A stretch of DNA of 64,000 nt from Halomarina rubra (GTDB lineage: Archaea > Halobacteriota > Halobacteria > Halobacteriales > Haloarculaceae): positions 62,001-126,000 of the forward strand of contig NZ_JALXFV010000002.1 of assembly GCF_023699475.1 (NCBI RefSeq), in the 5' to 3' direction. Below, piece by piece: positions 24,617-32,330 of this stretch. The first letter of the stretch is position 1; each line of letters starts with the position of its first letter. Under the pieces are notes generated by a model that was not told where the DNA came from, ran no database searches, and saw only the letters and a program-made list of their open reading frames with translations. The translations under genes were made by a program, and so were the position numbers.

Positions 24617-24968
24617 ACGTCTCCTACCGCATCGCGCCACGAGTATCCGTTGGTACGGACGGGCACCGCCGGCCGACACCGGGATGCGCGTGGGGTCCGT
24701 TCCCACACCATAGAAATCGTTATGCGGGACGCCTCCATCGCTCAGTCGAGGGCAGATGACAGACGCGAAACCGTTCTGAGGTGACACCCGCACGCGGGTG
24801 TCTCCACGTCTCGACCGCCCACGCCGTGCACAGCGGCGCACACCTACTCATGACGACCACCACACCGACGCCAGTCCGTACCGTCGTTCGACCGCCCGCC
24901 GACGCCGCCCCCGCGGACCTCCCGCCCGACTCAGCACCGCTCTCCGACCGCCCGACACGACCCTATCG
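24617..24968. other. 352-base divergent region between the Get3-type ATPase and the ABC exporter
   Basis: Must carry both promoters. Contains an AAATCGTTATG run near 24715 and a perfect 9-bp inverted repeat at 24783-24802. A 63-codon frame from GTG at 24781 ends in a four-base overlap with the exporter ATG, but its translation (TTTTPTPVRTVV, proline-rich) is not convincing, so I do not call it a gene. Confidence 0.5.
24783..24802. promoter_or_regulatory. Perfect 9-bp inverted repeat upstream of the ABC exporter
   Basis: GACACCCGC-AC-GCGGGTGTC. The 2-base centre makes it better suited to a dimeric DNA-binding protein than to an RNA hairpin. It lies 167-186 bases before the exporter start. Confidence 0.45.
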
Positions 24969-26870
24969 ATGACAGCCACGCAGGATTCAGCTTCAGAATC
25001 AGACGACGAAGACGACACATTCGAAGAACAGCGCGCACGCGTCGACAAGCCGATGCGCCGTCTGTTCCGGCAGTACGGCAGCCTCCACCGCCGACCGCTC
25101 GGTATCGGTCTCGGTGCGAGCCTGTTCGCCCACACGCTGGCGCTGCTCCCGCCGTTCGTCCTCGGTCTCGCCGTGGACGCGGTGTTCCTCCAGACCGAAC
25201 CGTACGACCTGCCGCTGGTGCCCGACTCGTGGCTCCCGACCGGCCAGGTCGACCTGTTCTGGCTCTCGGCGGGCATCGTCGCCGCCTCGTTCTTCCTCTC
25301 GGCGCTGTTCCAGTGGGGGAAGGGGTGGGGCCTGAGCGTGTTCGCCCAGCGCGTCCAGCACGACGTGCGCGCGGACACCTACGACGCGATGCAGGGTCTC
25401 GACCTGGGCTTCTTCGCCGACAAGCAGACCGGCGAACTGATGAGCATCCTCAACAACGACGTCAACCGCCTCGAACAGTTCCTCAACGGCGGTCTCGGGG
25501 TGCTCACCCAACTGCTCGTCACCGTCCTCGGCGTCGCCGGGTTGCTGTTCTACGTCAACCCGCAGTTGGCGCTGTTGACGCTCGTGACGGTGCCCATCAT
25601 CGCGGTGTTCACCCACAAGTTCGTCCAGACCATCCAGCCGATGTACGCCGACGTCCGCTCGACGGTCGGCCGGATGAACTCTCGCCTGGAGAACAACCTC
25701 GGGGGTATCGAGGTCATCAAGGCCTCGAACACCGAGACCTACGAGACCGACCGCGTCACCGACACCTCCCAGGAGTACTACGACACGAACGTCCGGGCAA
25801 TCACGACCCGGGTCAAGTTCTTCCCCGGTCTCCAGTTGACCGCGGGTATCGGCTTCGTCATCACGTTCGTCGTCGGCGGCGTCTGGGTGTTCCAGGGCGC
25901 ACCGGGACCGTTCTCCGGCCCGCTCAGCGTCGGGAACTTCGTCACGTTCGTCTACCTCGGCCAGCGCCTCATCTGGCCGATGGCGCAGTTCGGTCAGCTC
26001 ATCAACCTGTACCAGCGCGCGCAGGCCTCCGCCGAGCGCATCTTCGGACTGGTCGACGAACCGACCGACCTCCCCGAACGCGAGGACGCCACCGACCTCG
26101 TCGTCACCGACGGCCGCGTCGAGTACGACGACGTCACCTTCGGCTACGGCCGCGACGACGACGAGGACGCGACGGTGCTCGACGGCGTGAGCTTCGACCT
26201 CGACTCCGGGGAGATGCTCGCGCTCGTCGGGCCGACTGGTGCGGGGAAATCGACCGTCCTCAAACTCCTGCCACGACTGTACGACGTGGACTCGGGAGCG
26301 ATCCGTATCGACGGTCACGACGTCCGTGACGTCACCCTCGGCAGTCTGCGCGAGTCCATCGGCTACGTCAGCCAGGAGACGTTCCTCTTCTACGGGAGCG
26401 TGAAGGAGAACATCGCCTACGGGACGTTCGACGCCACCGACGAGGAGATTCGCGAGGCCGCGAAGATGGCCGAGGCCCACGAGTTCATCACCGAGTTCGA
26501 GGAGGGCTACGACACGCTCGTCGGCGAACGCGGCGTGAAGCTCTCGGGCGGCCAGAAACAGCGCGTCGGTATCGCCCGCGTGCTGTTGCAGGACCCCGAC
26601 ATCCTCATCCTCGACGAGGCGACCAGCGACGTCGACACCGAGACCGAACTGCGCATCCAGCGCTCCATCGACCGCCTGGTCGAAGACCGCACGGTACTCG
26701 CCATCGCCCACCGCCTCTCGACTATCAAAGACGCCGACCAGATTCTCGTCCTCGACGACGGCGAGGTGGTCGAACGCGGCACCCACGACCGCTTGCTCGA
26801 CGCCGAAGGCGTCTACGCCGACCTCTGGGGCGTCCAGGCCGGCGAGAAGAGCGCGCTCCCGAACCACTGA
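24969..26870 (+). CDS. ABC exporter, fused permease and ATPase (MsbA type)
   Basis: A 633-residue half-transporter that would work as a homodimer exporting a lipid or hydrophobic compound. After an acidic N-terminal tail come six membrane helices (about residues 45-330), with the coupling-helix region FFADKQTGELMSILNNDVNR. The ATPase domain has Walker A LVGPTGAGKST, Q-loop YVSQETFLFYGSV, signature LSGGQKQRV, Walker B ILILDEATSDVD and the H-loop IAHRLSTI, all intact. It stands alone in its transcript. Substrate unknown. Confidence 0.94.
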   Translation: MTATQDSASESDDEDDTFEEQRARVDKPMRRLFRQYGSLHRRPLGIGLGASLFAHTLALLPPFVLGLAVDAVFLQTEPYDLPLVPDSWLPTGQVDLFWLSAGIVAASFFLSALFQWGKGWGLSVFAQRVQHDVRADTYDAMQGLDLGFFADKQTGELMSILNNDVNRLEQFLNGGLGVLTQLLVTVLGVAGLLFYVNPQLALLTLVTVPIIAVFTHKFVQTIQPMYADVRSTVGRMNSRLENNLGGIEVIKASNTETYETDRVTDTSQEYYDTNVRAITTRVKFFPGLQLTAGIGFVITFVVGGVWVFQGAPGPFSGPLSVGNFVTFVYLGQRLIWPMAQFGQLINLYQRAQASAERIFGLVDEPTDLPEREDATDLVVTDGRVEYDDVTFGYGRDDDEDATVLDGVSFDLDSGEMLALVGPTGAGKSTVLKLLPRLYDVDSGAIRIDGHDVRDVTLGSLRESIGYVSQETFLFYGSVKENIAYGTFDATDEEIREAAKMAEAHEFITEFEEGYDTLVGERGVKLSGGQKQRVGIARVLLQDPDILILDEATSDVDTETELRIQRSIDRLVEDRTVLAIAHRLSTIKDADQILVLDDGEVVERGTHDRLLDAEGVYADLWGVQAGEKSALPNH

Positions 26871-26970
26871 CGGGGCCTCGCCGCTCGCTCGCGCCCCGCC
26901 GGTGAGAACGGAAACGGGTTTACACCCGCGATTTCCTGGTTAGTACAGCACGCTCACTGCGCTTGTATCA

Positions 26971-27606
26971 ATGCTCGTCGCCACGATTCGACTCAGTCAC
27001 CCCGACCTCACCATGGCCCGGACGTTCGAGCGGGTCCCCAACGTGCGCGTCCACCCCGAACACCAGACGATGATCGACGACGGGTTCGTCCACTCGTACG
27101 CCACGGTCTGCTGTGCAGACCTCGCGCGGTTCGACGCGGCGCTGGCGGAGGACCCGACGGTGCTCGACTGGTCGCGACACGGCTGTGACGGCGACCCGGT
27201 GTACGCCCTAGAGCTATCGACCGACCGCCTCCGGTTCGGTCCCGTCTTCGTCGACATCGGTCTCCAGGTTCTCGACCTCGTGGGCGGCGACGGCGGCTGG
27301 ACGTTTCGGTTGCGGACGCCCGACCGCGGGTCGCTCGCCTGCCTCCGACGGTACTGCGACGAGGAGGGCGTCAGCTTCGAACTCCGCTCGCTCACCGACA
27401 TCGGCGAGGAGTCCGCCCTGGGACTCACCGTCGAGCAGCGAGAGGCGCTGCGAGTCGCCTACGAGATGGGCTACTTCGAGGAGCCACGGGCGGTCTCACT
27501 GGCGGAACTCGGCGAGCGACTCGGCGTCTCCGCGACCGCCGCCGGCCGCCGACTCCGCCGAGCGACCGCGGCGTTCATCGAGCACTCGCTGGTCGACGAC
27601 GTATAA
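26971..27606 (+). CDS. Bat-like HTH-10 transcriptional regulator
   Basis: 211 residues. An N-terminal sensor-like domain (MLVATIRLSHPDLTMARTFE onward) is followed by HTH-10 at about residues 150-205, with LTVEQREALRVAYEMGYFEE then LAELGERLGVSATAAGRRLR. It is only distantly similar to the pair at 12.3-13.8 kb. The HalOD1 protein follows on the same strand 56 bases later. GGTTAGTACA about 30 bases upstream may be the promoter. Confidence 0.87.
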   Translation: MLVATIRLSHPDLTMARTFERVPNVRVHPEHQTMIDDGFVHSYATVCCADLARFDAALAEDPTVLDWSRHGCDGDPVYALELSTDRLRFGPVFVDIGLQVLDLVGGDGGWTFRLRTPDRGSLACLRRYCDEEGVSFELRSLTDIGEESALGLTVEQREALRVAYEMGYFEEPRAVSLAELGERLGVSATAAGRRLRRATAAFIEHSLVDDV

Positions 27607-27662
27607 ACGAGTCACATATGAACGCCACAACCGATGCCTGGTGACGCTTGACAACCGGTGTG

Positions 27663-28010
27663 ATGACGAAACGAGAGACTGTCTCCGGTACGACAACGTT
27701 TAGCGTCCGCCACGACCTGGCAGAGTCACTGGTCATGACCATCGCCGACACCGTCGCGGCGGCGACCGGCCGACACACGGACGACCTGCCGGCGCTGTAC
27801 GACGCCGTCGCGCCAGGGGCGCTCGACGCACTGTTCATGCCCCGCGGGGAGACGCGGTCGACCCCCGACGGATGGCTCTCGTTCGACTACGCCGGCACCC
27901 ACGTCACCGTCGCGGCCGACGACGAGGTCAGCGTCCACGTCCGGACCGACTCGCCGGTCGACGAGGAGACGTTCGCGGCCAACAGTCCGGCCGCCGTCGC
28001 CGACGACTGA
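27663..28010 (+). CDS. HalOD1 output-domain protein
   Basis: 115 residues made almost entirely of one HalOD1 domain, a haloarchaeal module predicted to act downstream of sensors. Seen: SVRHDLAESLVMTIADTVAA, DDLPALYDAVAPGALDALF, and GWLSFDYAGTHVTVAADDEV near the end. The ATG at 27663 is chosen over the TTG five codons earlier. It has no DNA-binding region, so it would need a partner; the HTH-10 protein just upstream is the obvious candidate. Confidence 0.85.
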   Translation: MTKRETVSGTTTFSVRHDLAESLVMTIADTVAAATGRHTDDLPALYDAVAPGALDALFMPRGETRSTPDGWLSFDYAGTHVTVAADDEVSVHVRTDSPVDEETFAANSPAAVADD

Positions 28011-28111
28011 GTCGCCGACGGATTCGGACCCGGCCCCGACCAGCGCGTCGGGTCGGTCCCCGGCCGTCGAACCGCGGACAGTTTCTTGCTCTCGGCTCTC
28101 GGAGACCCGCC

Positions 28112-28624
28112 ATGGACGACAGTCTCGACGATGTCGAGCGCCGGGTCGGCGACGCGCTGCGCCGCGACGGCCAGACGCTCGCCGTCGCGGAGTCGTGTAC
28201 CGGTGGCCTCGTCGGTTCGCTGCTGACCGACGTCCCGGGGTCGAGCGACTACTTCGACCGCTCGGTGGTGACGTACTCCTACGCCGCGAAACGCGACCTG
28301 CTCGCCATCTCCCGGGAGGTGCTCGACGCTGAGGGCGCGGTGAGCGCCCCCGTCGCGGCGGGGATGGCCCGAGCGGTGTGTGACACCGCCGACACCGACT
28401 GGGGGGTGGCGACGACGGGTATCGCCGGCCCGGACGGCGGCACCGACGAGAAACCCGTCGGGACGGTGTACGTCGGCGTCGCCAACGCCGCGCCGTGGGG
28501 CAGCGGTGACTCCCGGACCACCGTCGAGCGCCACGAGTTCGACGGCTCGCGCGACGAGGTGAAAGCCGCCTTCGCCAGACGAGCGCTCGCGGACCTGCTG
28601 GCGCGCATCGAGTCCGACCGGTGA
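28112..28624 (+). CDS. pncC: CinA C-terminal-domain protein, probable nicotinamide-nucleotide amidase
   Basis: 170 residues comprising only the CinA C-terminal domain. Seen: AESCTGGLVGSLLTDVPGSS with the catalytic Ser, VVTYSYAAKRDLL, GAVSAPVAAGMARAV and the loop GIAGPDGGTDEKPVGTVYVG. The family deamidates NMN to nicotinate mononucleotide for NAD recycling. The N-terminal pyrophosphatase-like domain of full-length CinA is absent, as in stand-alone YgaD/PncC proteins. Confidence 0.9.
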   Translation: MDDSLDDVERRVGDALRRDGQTLAVAESCTGGLVGSLLTDVPGSSDYFDRSVVTYSYAAKRDLLAISREVLDAEGAVSAPVAAGMARAVCDTADTDWGVATTGIAGPDGGTDEKPVGTVYVGVANAAPWGSGDSRTTVERHEFDGSRDEVKAAFARRALADLLARIESDR

Positions 28625-28772
28625 CCACCGGCCGAACGGACGAGACCGAGCGCCGACCGCCGACGTTCGGCCACCGACCGGACACTGGCTGCCGACCGAC
28701 CGCCGACCAGACGCCCGACTGCCACACCGCTCGACCGATGGGGCTTTGCCGTCGGCCTCGCCAGCACACCGC

Positions 28773-29267
28773 GTGAACAAGGAAGGACACGTCATCAACG
28801 GCCTCCTGCTGGGCGTGGGGCTCGGGTTCGTCCTCGAACCCGGCGGCGACGTCGAGACGCTGACGACGGTCGTCGCGGTCACCGTCCCGGTCGTCCTCGG
28901 CGCGCTGTTCCCGGACGTCGACACGGCGTTCGGCCGTCACCGCAAGACGCTCCACAACCTGCTGGTGTTGGGGCTGTTCGTCGCCTTCCCGGTCGTCTTC
29001 GACAACCTCCACTGGGTCTGGGTCGGCGTCCTCACCCACTACGTGCTGGACGTCGTCGGGAGCAAACGCGGCATCGCGCTGTTCTACCCGCTCTCGACGG
29101 AGTACGGCTTCCCGACGGGCGTGGCGACCAGCAGCAGGTACGCCAACCTCGTCACGCTCGTCGTCACGGCCGTCGAACTGCTCGTCGCCGCGGCCATCGT
29201 CCGCTACGCGCCGGAACTCGTCGCCGAGTTGAGCCGGGTCCCGCCGCTGTCGGACCTGCCGTTGTAG
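28773..29267 (+). CDS. Membrane-bound metal-dependent hydrolase-like protein (YdjM/DUF457 type)
   Basis: 164 residues from GTG at 28773. Seen: an early His in EGHVINGLLLGVGLGF, the conserved GALFPDVDTAFGRHRKTLHN with Asp/His residues inside a membrane segment, and HYVLDVVGSKRGIALFYPLS. About four membrane spans. This spacing of Asp and His is the pattern of the YdjM (LexA-regulated) membrane family of unproven hydrolase activity. It is followed convergently by the PHP gene. Confidence 0.78.
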   Translation: MNKEGHVINGLLLGVGLGFVLEPGGDVETLTTVVAVTVPVVLGALFPDVDTAFGRHRKTLHNLLVLGLFVAFPVVFDNLHWVWVGVLTHYVLDVVGSKRGIALFYPLSTEYGFPTGVATSSRYANLVTLVVTAVELLVAAAIVRYAPELVAELSRVPPLSDLPL

Positions 29268-29313
29268 AACGCGTCTCTCGTCGCCGCTGACCGACCCTCT
29301 CCTCGGGTCCGTC

Positions 29314-30069
29314 TCAGTACACCCGGACGTCGTCGAACCGCCCGTCGTAGGCGATGTGGCCCGGATGAGTCGGTTCGGTCGCCGACAGCAACACGCGGTC
29401 GATCTTCCCCCACGTGTTCTCCAGTCCGAGGTGGGCGAACTCCGCCGCACAGCGCAGTTCGTGGCCGACACCCTCACGGTGGTACACCTGACGCGGTGCC
29501 CGTGACCGCAGGAGTTCGGCGAGGTGAGCGACGTCCTCGACGTCCTCGTTGAACTCGGTCCACGCCTCGCCGACGGTGCCGAGGAGGTGGGCGTACGAGG
29601 AGGTGAACCCGGGGGTCCCCGTCTCGCGGGCGATGCGGACCGCCCGCTCGTTGTCCCGCGGGAGGTGTTTCGGGTTGTACACCTCGACGGCGTCGACGTC
29701 GAACCGCTCGATGTCGCGCTCGTCGAGACTCACCGTCAGGAACTCCGGGTGGGGGGCGAGCACGGCGGCGTCCTGGCGTTCGAACTCGGCCATCGCTCCT
29801 TCGAGGGTGATGAAGTCGGGTACGGGGTCGGTCAACCCGAGCGCGAGGACGTGCTTGCGACGCTGCCAGTTACCGGTGAACACCTCGCGGGCGGGGAACA
29901 CCTGTAGCTCCTCGTCGGAGAACGCCTCGGCTTTCGCCGCGATGTTGGGCAGGCGGACGAAGTGGGGGGCGTAGACGAGCGCGTCGAGCCCTCGGTCCTT
30001 CGCACGCTCGACGACGCGGTCGTCGAGGATCTTCACGTGCATGTCGACGCGGAAGCCGTCTGCCGTCAC
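29314..30069 (-). CDS. PHP-domain protein with altered metal motif
   Basis: 251 residues from GTG at 30069. The family normally opens with D-X-H-X-H; here it is VDMHVKILDD, so the second His is Lys13. Later motifs remain: DALVYAPHFVRLP, FPAREVFTG, VLAPHPEF and VEVYNPKHLPRDN, and SSYAHLLGTVG near residue 170. The last 70 residues match the PHP-associated C-terminal region. Probably a phosphoesterase-like enzyme or a degenerate derivative. A GATTAAGC box precedes it. Confidence 0.78.
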   Translation of the reverse strand: MTADGFRVDMHVKILDDRVVERAKDRGLDALVYAPHFVRLPNIAAKAEAFSDEELQVFPAREVFTGNWQRRKHVLALGLTDPVPDFITLEGAMAEFERQDAAVLAPHPEFLTVSLDERDIERFDVDAVEVYNPKHLPRDNERAVRIARETGTPGFTSSYAHLLGTVGEAWTEFNEDVEDVAHLAELLRSRAPRQVYHREGVGHELRCAAEFAHLGLENTWGKIDRVLLSATEPTHPGHIAYDGRFDDVRVY

Positions 30070-30092
30070 GTCCGTCGTTTCTCGCGGTCACC

Positions 30093-30100
30093 GCTTAATC
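30093..30100 (-). promoter_or_regulatory. TATA box of the PHP gene
   Basis: GATTAAGC on the minus strand, 24-31 bases before the GTG start at 30069. Confidence 0.5.
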
Positions 30101-30162
30101 GGTTCGAAAGGTGAGGCGTCGGCTGTGAGACGACAGGAGTTTCGAGAAGGTCGGTCGTTCGG

Positions 30163-30600
30163 TTACCGCTCTTCGGAGTCGAGAACTCGAATCTGGTCAC
30201 CGCGCACGGTGACGGGGATGGGGACCGTCGCCTCGTACAGTTCGACGGTGACCTGGTCCTTGCTCTCGTCGATGCGCTGGACCTGCGCCTTCTCGCCCTT
30301 GAACGGACCGGCGATGAGTTCGACGATGTCCCCCTCGGCGATGCCCTCCACGTCGGGTTTCGGCGAGAGGAAGTGCTCGACCTCCATGATGCTCGACTTG
30401 CCGGGCACGACGCCGCGGGCGTGGGGAATCTCGTCGAGGATGCGTTCGAAGACGGCGGCCTCGTCGGCCTCGACCATCACGTAACTGGTCAGCGAGTCCG
30501 GCGCGAGCGCGGCGTGGATGGTCTCCTCCTCGCGGGTCATGATCATGTCGGCGACCGTTCGCTCCTGGCTGGCGGTCGTCTTGACGGCGAATATCGCCAT
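30163..30600 (-). CDS. spt5: Transcription elongation factor Spt5 (NusG homologue)
   Basis: 145 residues: an N-terminal NGN domain ([20 protein letters not shown], then [16 protein letters not shown]) that binds the RNA polymerase clamp, and a C-terminal KOW domain ([20 protein letters not shown]). It stimulates processivity. Its ATG shares one base with the secE stop, the classical archaeal secE-spt5 order, so the two are co-translated. Confidence 0.96.
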   Translation of the reverse strand: MAIFAVKTTASQERTVADMIMTREEETIHAALAPDSLTSYVMVEADEAAVFERILDEIPHARGVVPGKSSIMEVEHFLSPKPDVEGIAEGDIVELIAGPFKGEKAQVQRIDESKDQVTVELYEATVPIPVTVRGDQIRVLDSEER

Positions 30601-30773
30601 CAGACACCACCGGGGAGGAGCGTCATGACCGCGAAGATGAGAAACCCGATGAGGCCGATGAAGACGATACCGGCCCCCGCGATGAGCGCCACCTGGGAGA
30701 ACTCCTCGGTGGAGGGCGTGCTGGCGAGTTTCAGCACGCGAACGTACGAGTTCAGGTCCTTCGGTACTTCCAT
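30600..30773 (-). CDS. secE: SecE, protein translocase gamma subunit
   Basis: Short gene of 57 residues. Begins [20 protein letters not shown], an amphipathic helix lying on the membrane, then one membrane span [20 protein letters not shown] and ends LLPGGV. This is the size and layout of archaeal SecE/Sec61-gamma. Its stop overlaps the spt5 start by one base. A purine-rich run AGAAAGATAGAAAAAGG lies just upstream on the coding strand and includes the likely TATA region. Confidence 0.93.
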   Translation of the reverse strand: MEVPKDLNSYVRVLKLASTPSTEEFSQVALIAGAGIVFIGLIGFLIFAVMTLLPGGV

Positions 30774-30828
30774 GCGGCGGGATTACCGGCGCGCCTTTTT
30801 CTATCTTTCTACAACGATATGAGACGGG

Positions 30829-31044
30829 TCACTCCTCGACGCGTGTCGCAGTCGTGAGCCGCCGACCGCCCGCGACGGCCGCGCCGAGGGCCTGAAGCAC
30901 GACGACCACGCTACTGACGGAGAAGGCGACGAACGCGAGCACGCTGAGTAGTTCCGTCCTCGCGAGGACGGTCGCGTTGTGACTGGTGAGTAAGACGAGC
31001 ACCGCAGCGACGAACTGCTGGAGGGTCGGTGTGAGCGAGACCAT
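30829..31044 (-). CDS. Small two-span membrane protein between ftsZ and secE
   Basis: 71 residues with two hydrophobic segments (LQQFVAAVLVLLTS and LLSVLAFVAFSVSSVVVVLQ) and a short basic-acidic tail GRRLTTATRVEE. Same strand as ftsZ, secE and spt5; 48 bases separate it from the ftsZ stop and 55 bases from secE. No family recognised. Its setting suggests membrane or division-site function, which is inference from position only. Confidence 0.68.
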   Translation of the reverse strand: MVSLTPTLQQFVAAVLVLLTSHNATVLARTELLSVLAFVAFSVSSVVVVLQALGAAVAGGRRLTTATRVEE

Positions 31045-31060
31045 ACGCTCACGGAGTCGG

Positions 31061-31072
31061 GGTAGAAAAAGA
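31061..31072 (-). terminator. U-run after ftsZ, overlapping the promoter of the small membrane gene
   Basis: On the minus strand this reads GTTCTTTTTCTA just after the ftsZ stop (31093). Archaeal termination uses such T-runs. It also lies 17-28 bases before the next start at 31044, so it may double as a TATA-like element. Confidence 0.45.
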
Positions 31073-31092
31073 ACGTATCGCCGGCGGGTCGA

Positions 31093-32298
31093 TTATTCGA
31101 TGAAGTCGATGTCGCCGTCGTCGTCGGGGTTCGGTTCCTGCCCTTCGACGCGGTCGGCCGAGACGCCGTCGGCCTCGTCGCCCTTGCCGTAGATCTGCGG
31201 GGAGTCGACGCCCGTGACGACGACCATCGTCTCCATCTTGTCCTCGAAGTCCGGGTTGACGGAGGCACCCCAGATGATGCGCGCGTCGGTGTCGATGCGC
31301 TCGTAGATCTCCTCGACGACGCCCTCGGCCTCCTCGATGGACATGTTCGGGCCACCGACGACGTTGATGAGCGCCGAGTTCGCCCCCGAGAACTCCACGT
31401 CGAGCAGCGGCGAGCGGAGCGCCGAGCGGATGGAGTCCTGTGCGCGGTTCTCGGAGTCGGACTCGCCGAGTCCGATCATCGCGACGCCACCGTTCTCCAT
31501 GATGGTCTTCACGTCGGCGAAGTCGACGTTGACGAGGCCGGGTTTGGTGATGAGTTCGGTCATCCCCTTCACGGAGCGCATCAGCACGCGGTCACAGATC
31601 TTGAACGCGTCCTGCAGCGGGAGGTTCGGTGCGTAGTCGAGCAGTCGGTCGTTCGGGATGACGATGACGGTGTCGGCGACCTGTCGCAGGCGCTCGAGAC
31701 CGGCGTCGGCGTTCGCGCGCCGTCGCTCGCCCTCCGCGGTGAACGGGATGGTGACGACGGCGATGGTGAGCGCGCCGGCCTCCTGGGCGGCCTGGGCGAC
31801 GACCGGGGCGCTCCCGGTGCCGGTGCCGCCGCCGAGACCGGCGGTGATGAACACCATGTCGGAGTCGCCGATGGCCATCTGGATGTCGTCGATGTTCTCC
31901 TGGGCGGCCTCCTCGCCGATCTGGGGGACCGACCCCGCGCCGCGACCGCCGGTGCGTTTGCGTCCGATGAGGATCTTCGAGTCCGCGTGTACCTGCTCCG
32001 CGAGGTGCTGGGCGTCGGTGTTGGCGGCGACCGTCTGCGCGCCGTGGATGCCCTCCTGGGCCATCCGGGTGACGGTGTTGCCGCCACCGCCGCCACATCC
32101 GAAGACGGTGATCTTCGTCTCCAGGTCCTTGACGATGTCCGCGAGCTCCTCGTCGGTCATCGTCCCGGAGTTGGCGCCGGGCGCACCGGCGGTGTTCGTG
32201 GAGCCCTCTGCCTGTGGCTCCGCCCCGTTCCCACGCGGGGAGTTCTCCTCCCGAGATTGTTCGGCCTCGTCGATGGCGTCCTCTATAAGCGAGTCCAT
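31093..32298 (-). CDS. ftsZ1: Cell division GTPase FtsZ (FtsZ1-type by position)
   Basis: 401 residues. An acidic N-terminal tail of about 55 residues precedes the GTPase domain. Seen: [15 protein letters not shown], the tubulin signature [17 protein letters not shown] (GGGTGTG at 156-162), [28 protein letters not shown], and the T7 loop [15 protein letters not shown] that completes the next subunit's site. The C-terminal tail ends in acidic GDIDFIE. The neighbourhood with secE and spt5 is that of FtsZ1, the Z-ring assembly factor in haloarchaea. A GTTAGACTAAC palindrome sits in its promoter. Confidence 0.95.
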   Translation of the reverse strand: MDSLIEDAIDEAEQSREENSPRGNGAEPQAEGSTNTAGAPGANSGTMTDEELADIVKDLETKITVFGCGGGGGNTVTRMAQEGIHGAQTVAANTDAQHLAEQVHADSKILIGRKRTGGRGAGSVPQIGEEAAQENIDDIQMAIGDSDMVFITAGLGGGTGTGSAPVVAQAAQEAGALTIAVVTIPFTAEGERRRANADAGLERLRQVADTVIVIPNDRLLDYAPNLPLQDAFKICDRVLMRSVKGMTELITKPGLVNVDFADVKTIMENGGVAMIGLGESDSENRAQDSIRSALRSPLLDVEFSGANSALINVVGGPNMSIEEAEGVVEEIYERIDTDARIIWGASVNPDFEDKMETMVVVTGVDSPQIYGKGDEADGVSADRVEGQEPNPDDDGDIDFIE

Positions 32299-32319
32299 GC
32301 CTGCGCGGAATGTTACAGA

Positions 32320-32330
32320 GTTAGACTAAC
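32320..32330. promoter_or_regulatory. 11-bp palindrome in the ftsZ promoter
   Basis: GTTAG-A-CTAAC, 22-32 bases before the ftsZ ATG, where the TATA box is expected, and overlapping the dtdA stop codon. Either an unusual symmetrical promoter element or a repressor site. Confidence 0.4.

Noticed and set aside
24781-24972. 63-codon ORF with a four-base overlap to the ABC exporter start
   Set aside because: The overlap looks attractive, but the translation is low-complexity Thr/Pro/Arg with no membrane or motif content, and the GTG start sits on a palindrome.
28625-28772. Repeated CCGACC units between pncC and the YdjM-like gene, considered as a CRISPR or tandem repeat
   Set aside because: Units are short and irregular, with no constant spacer length; composition effect.
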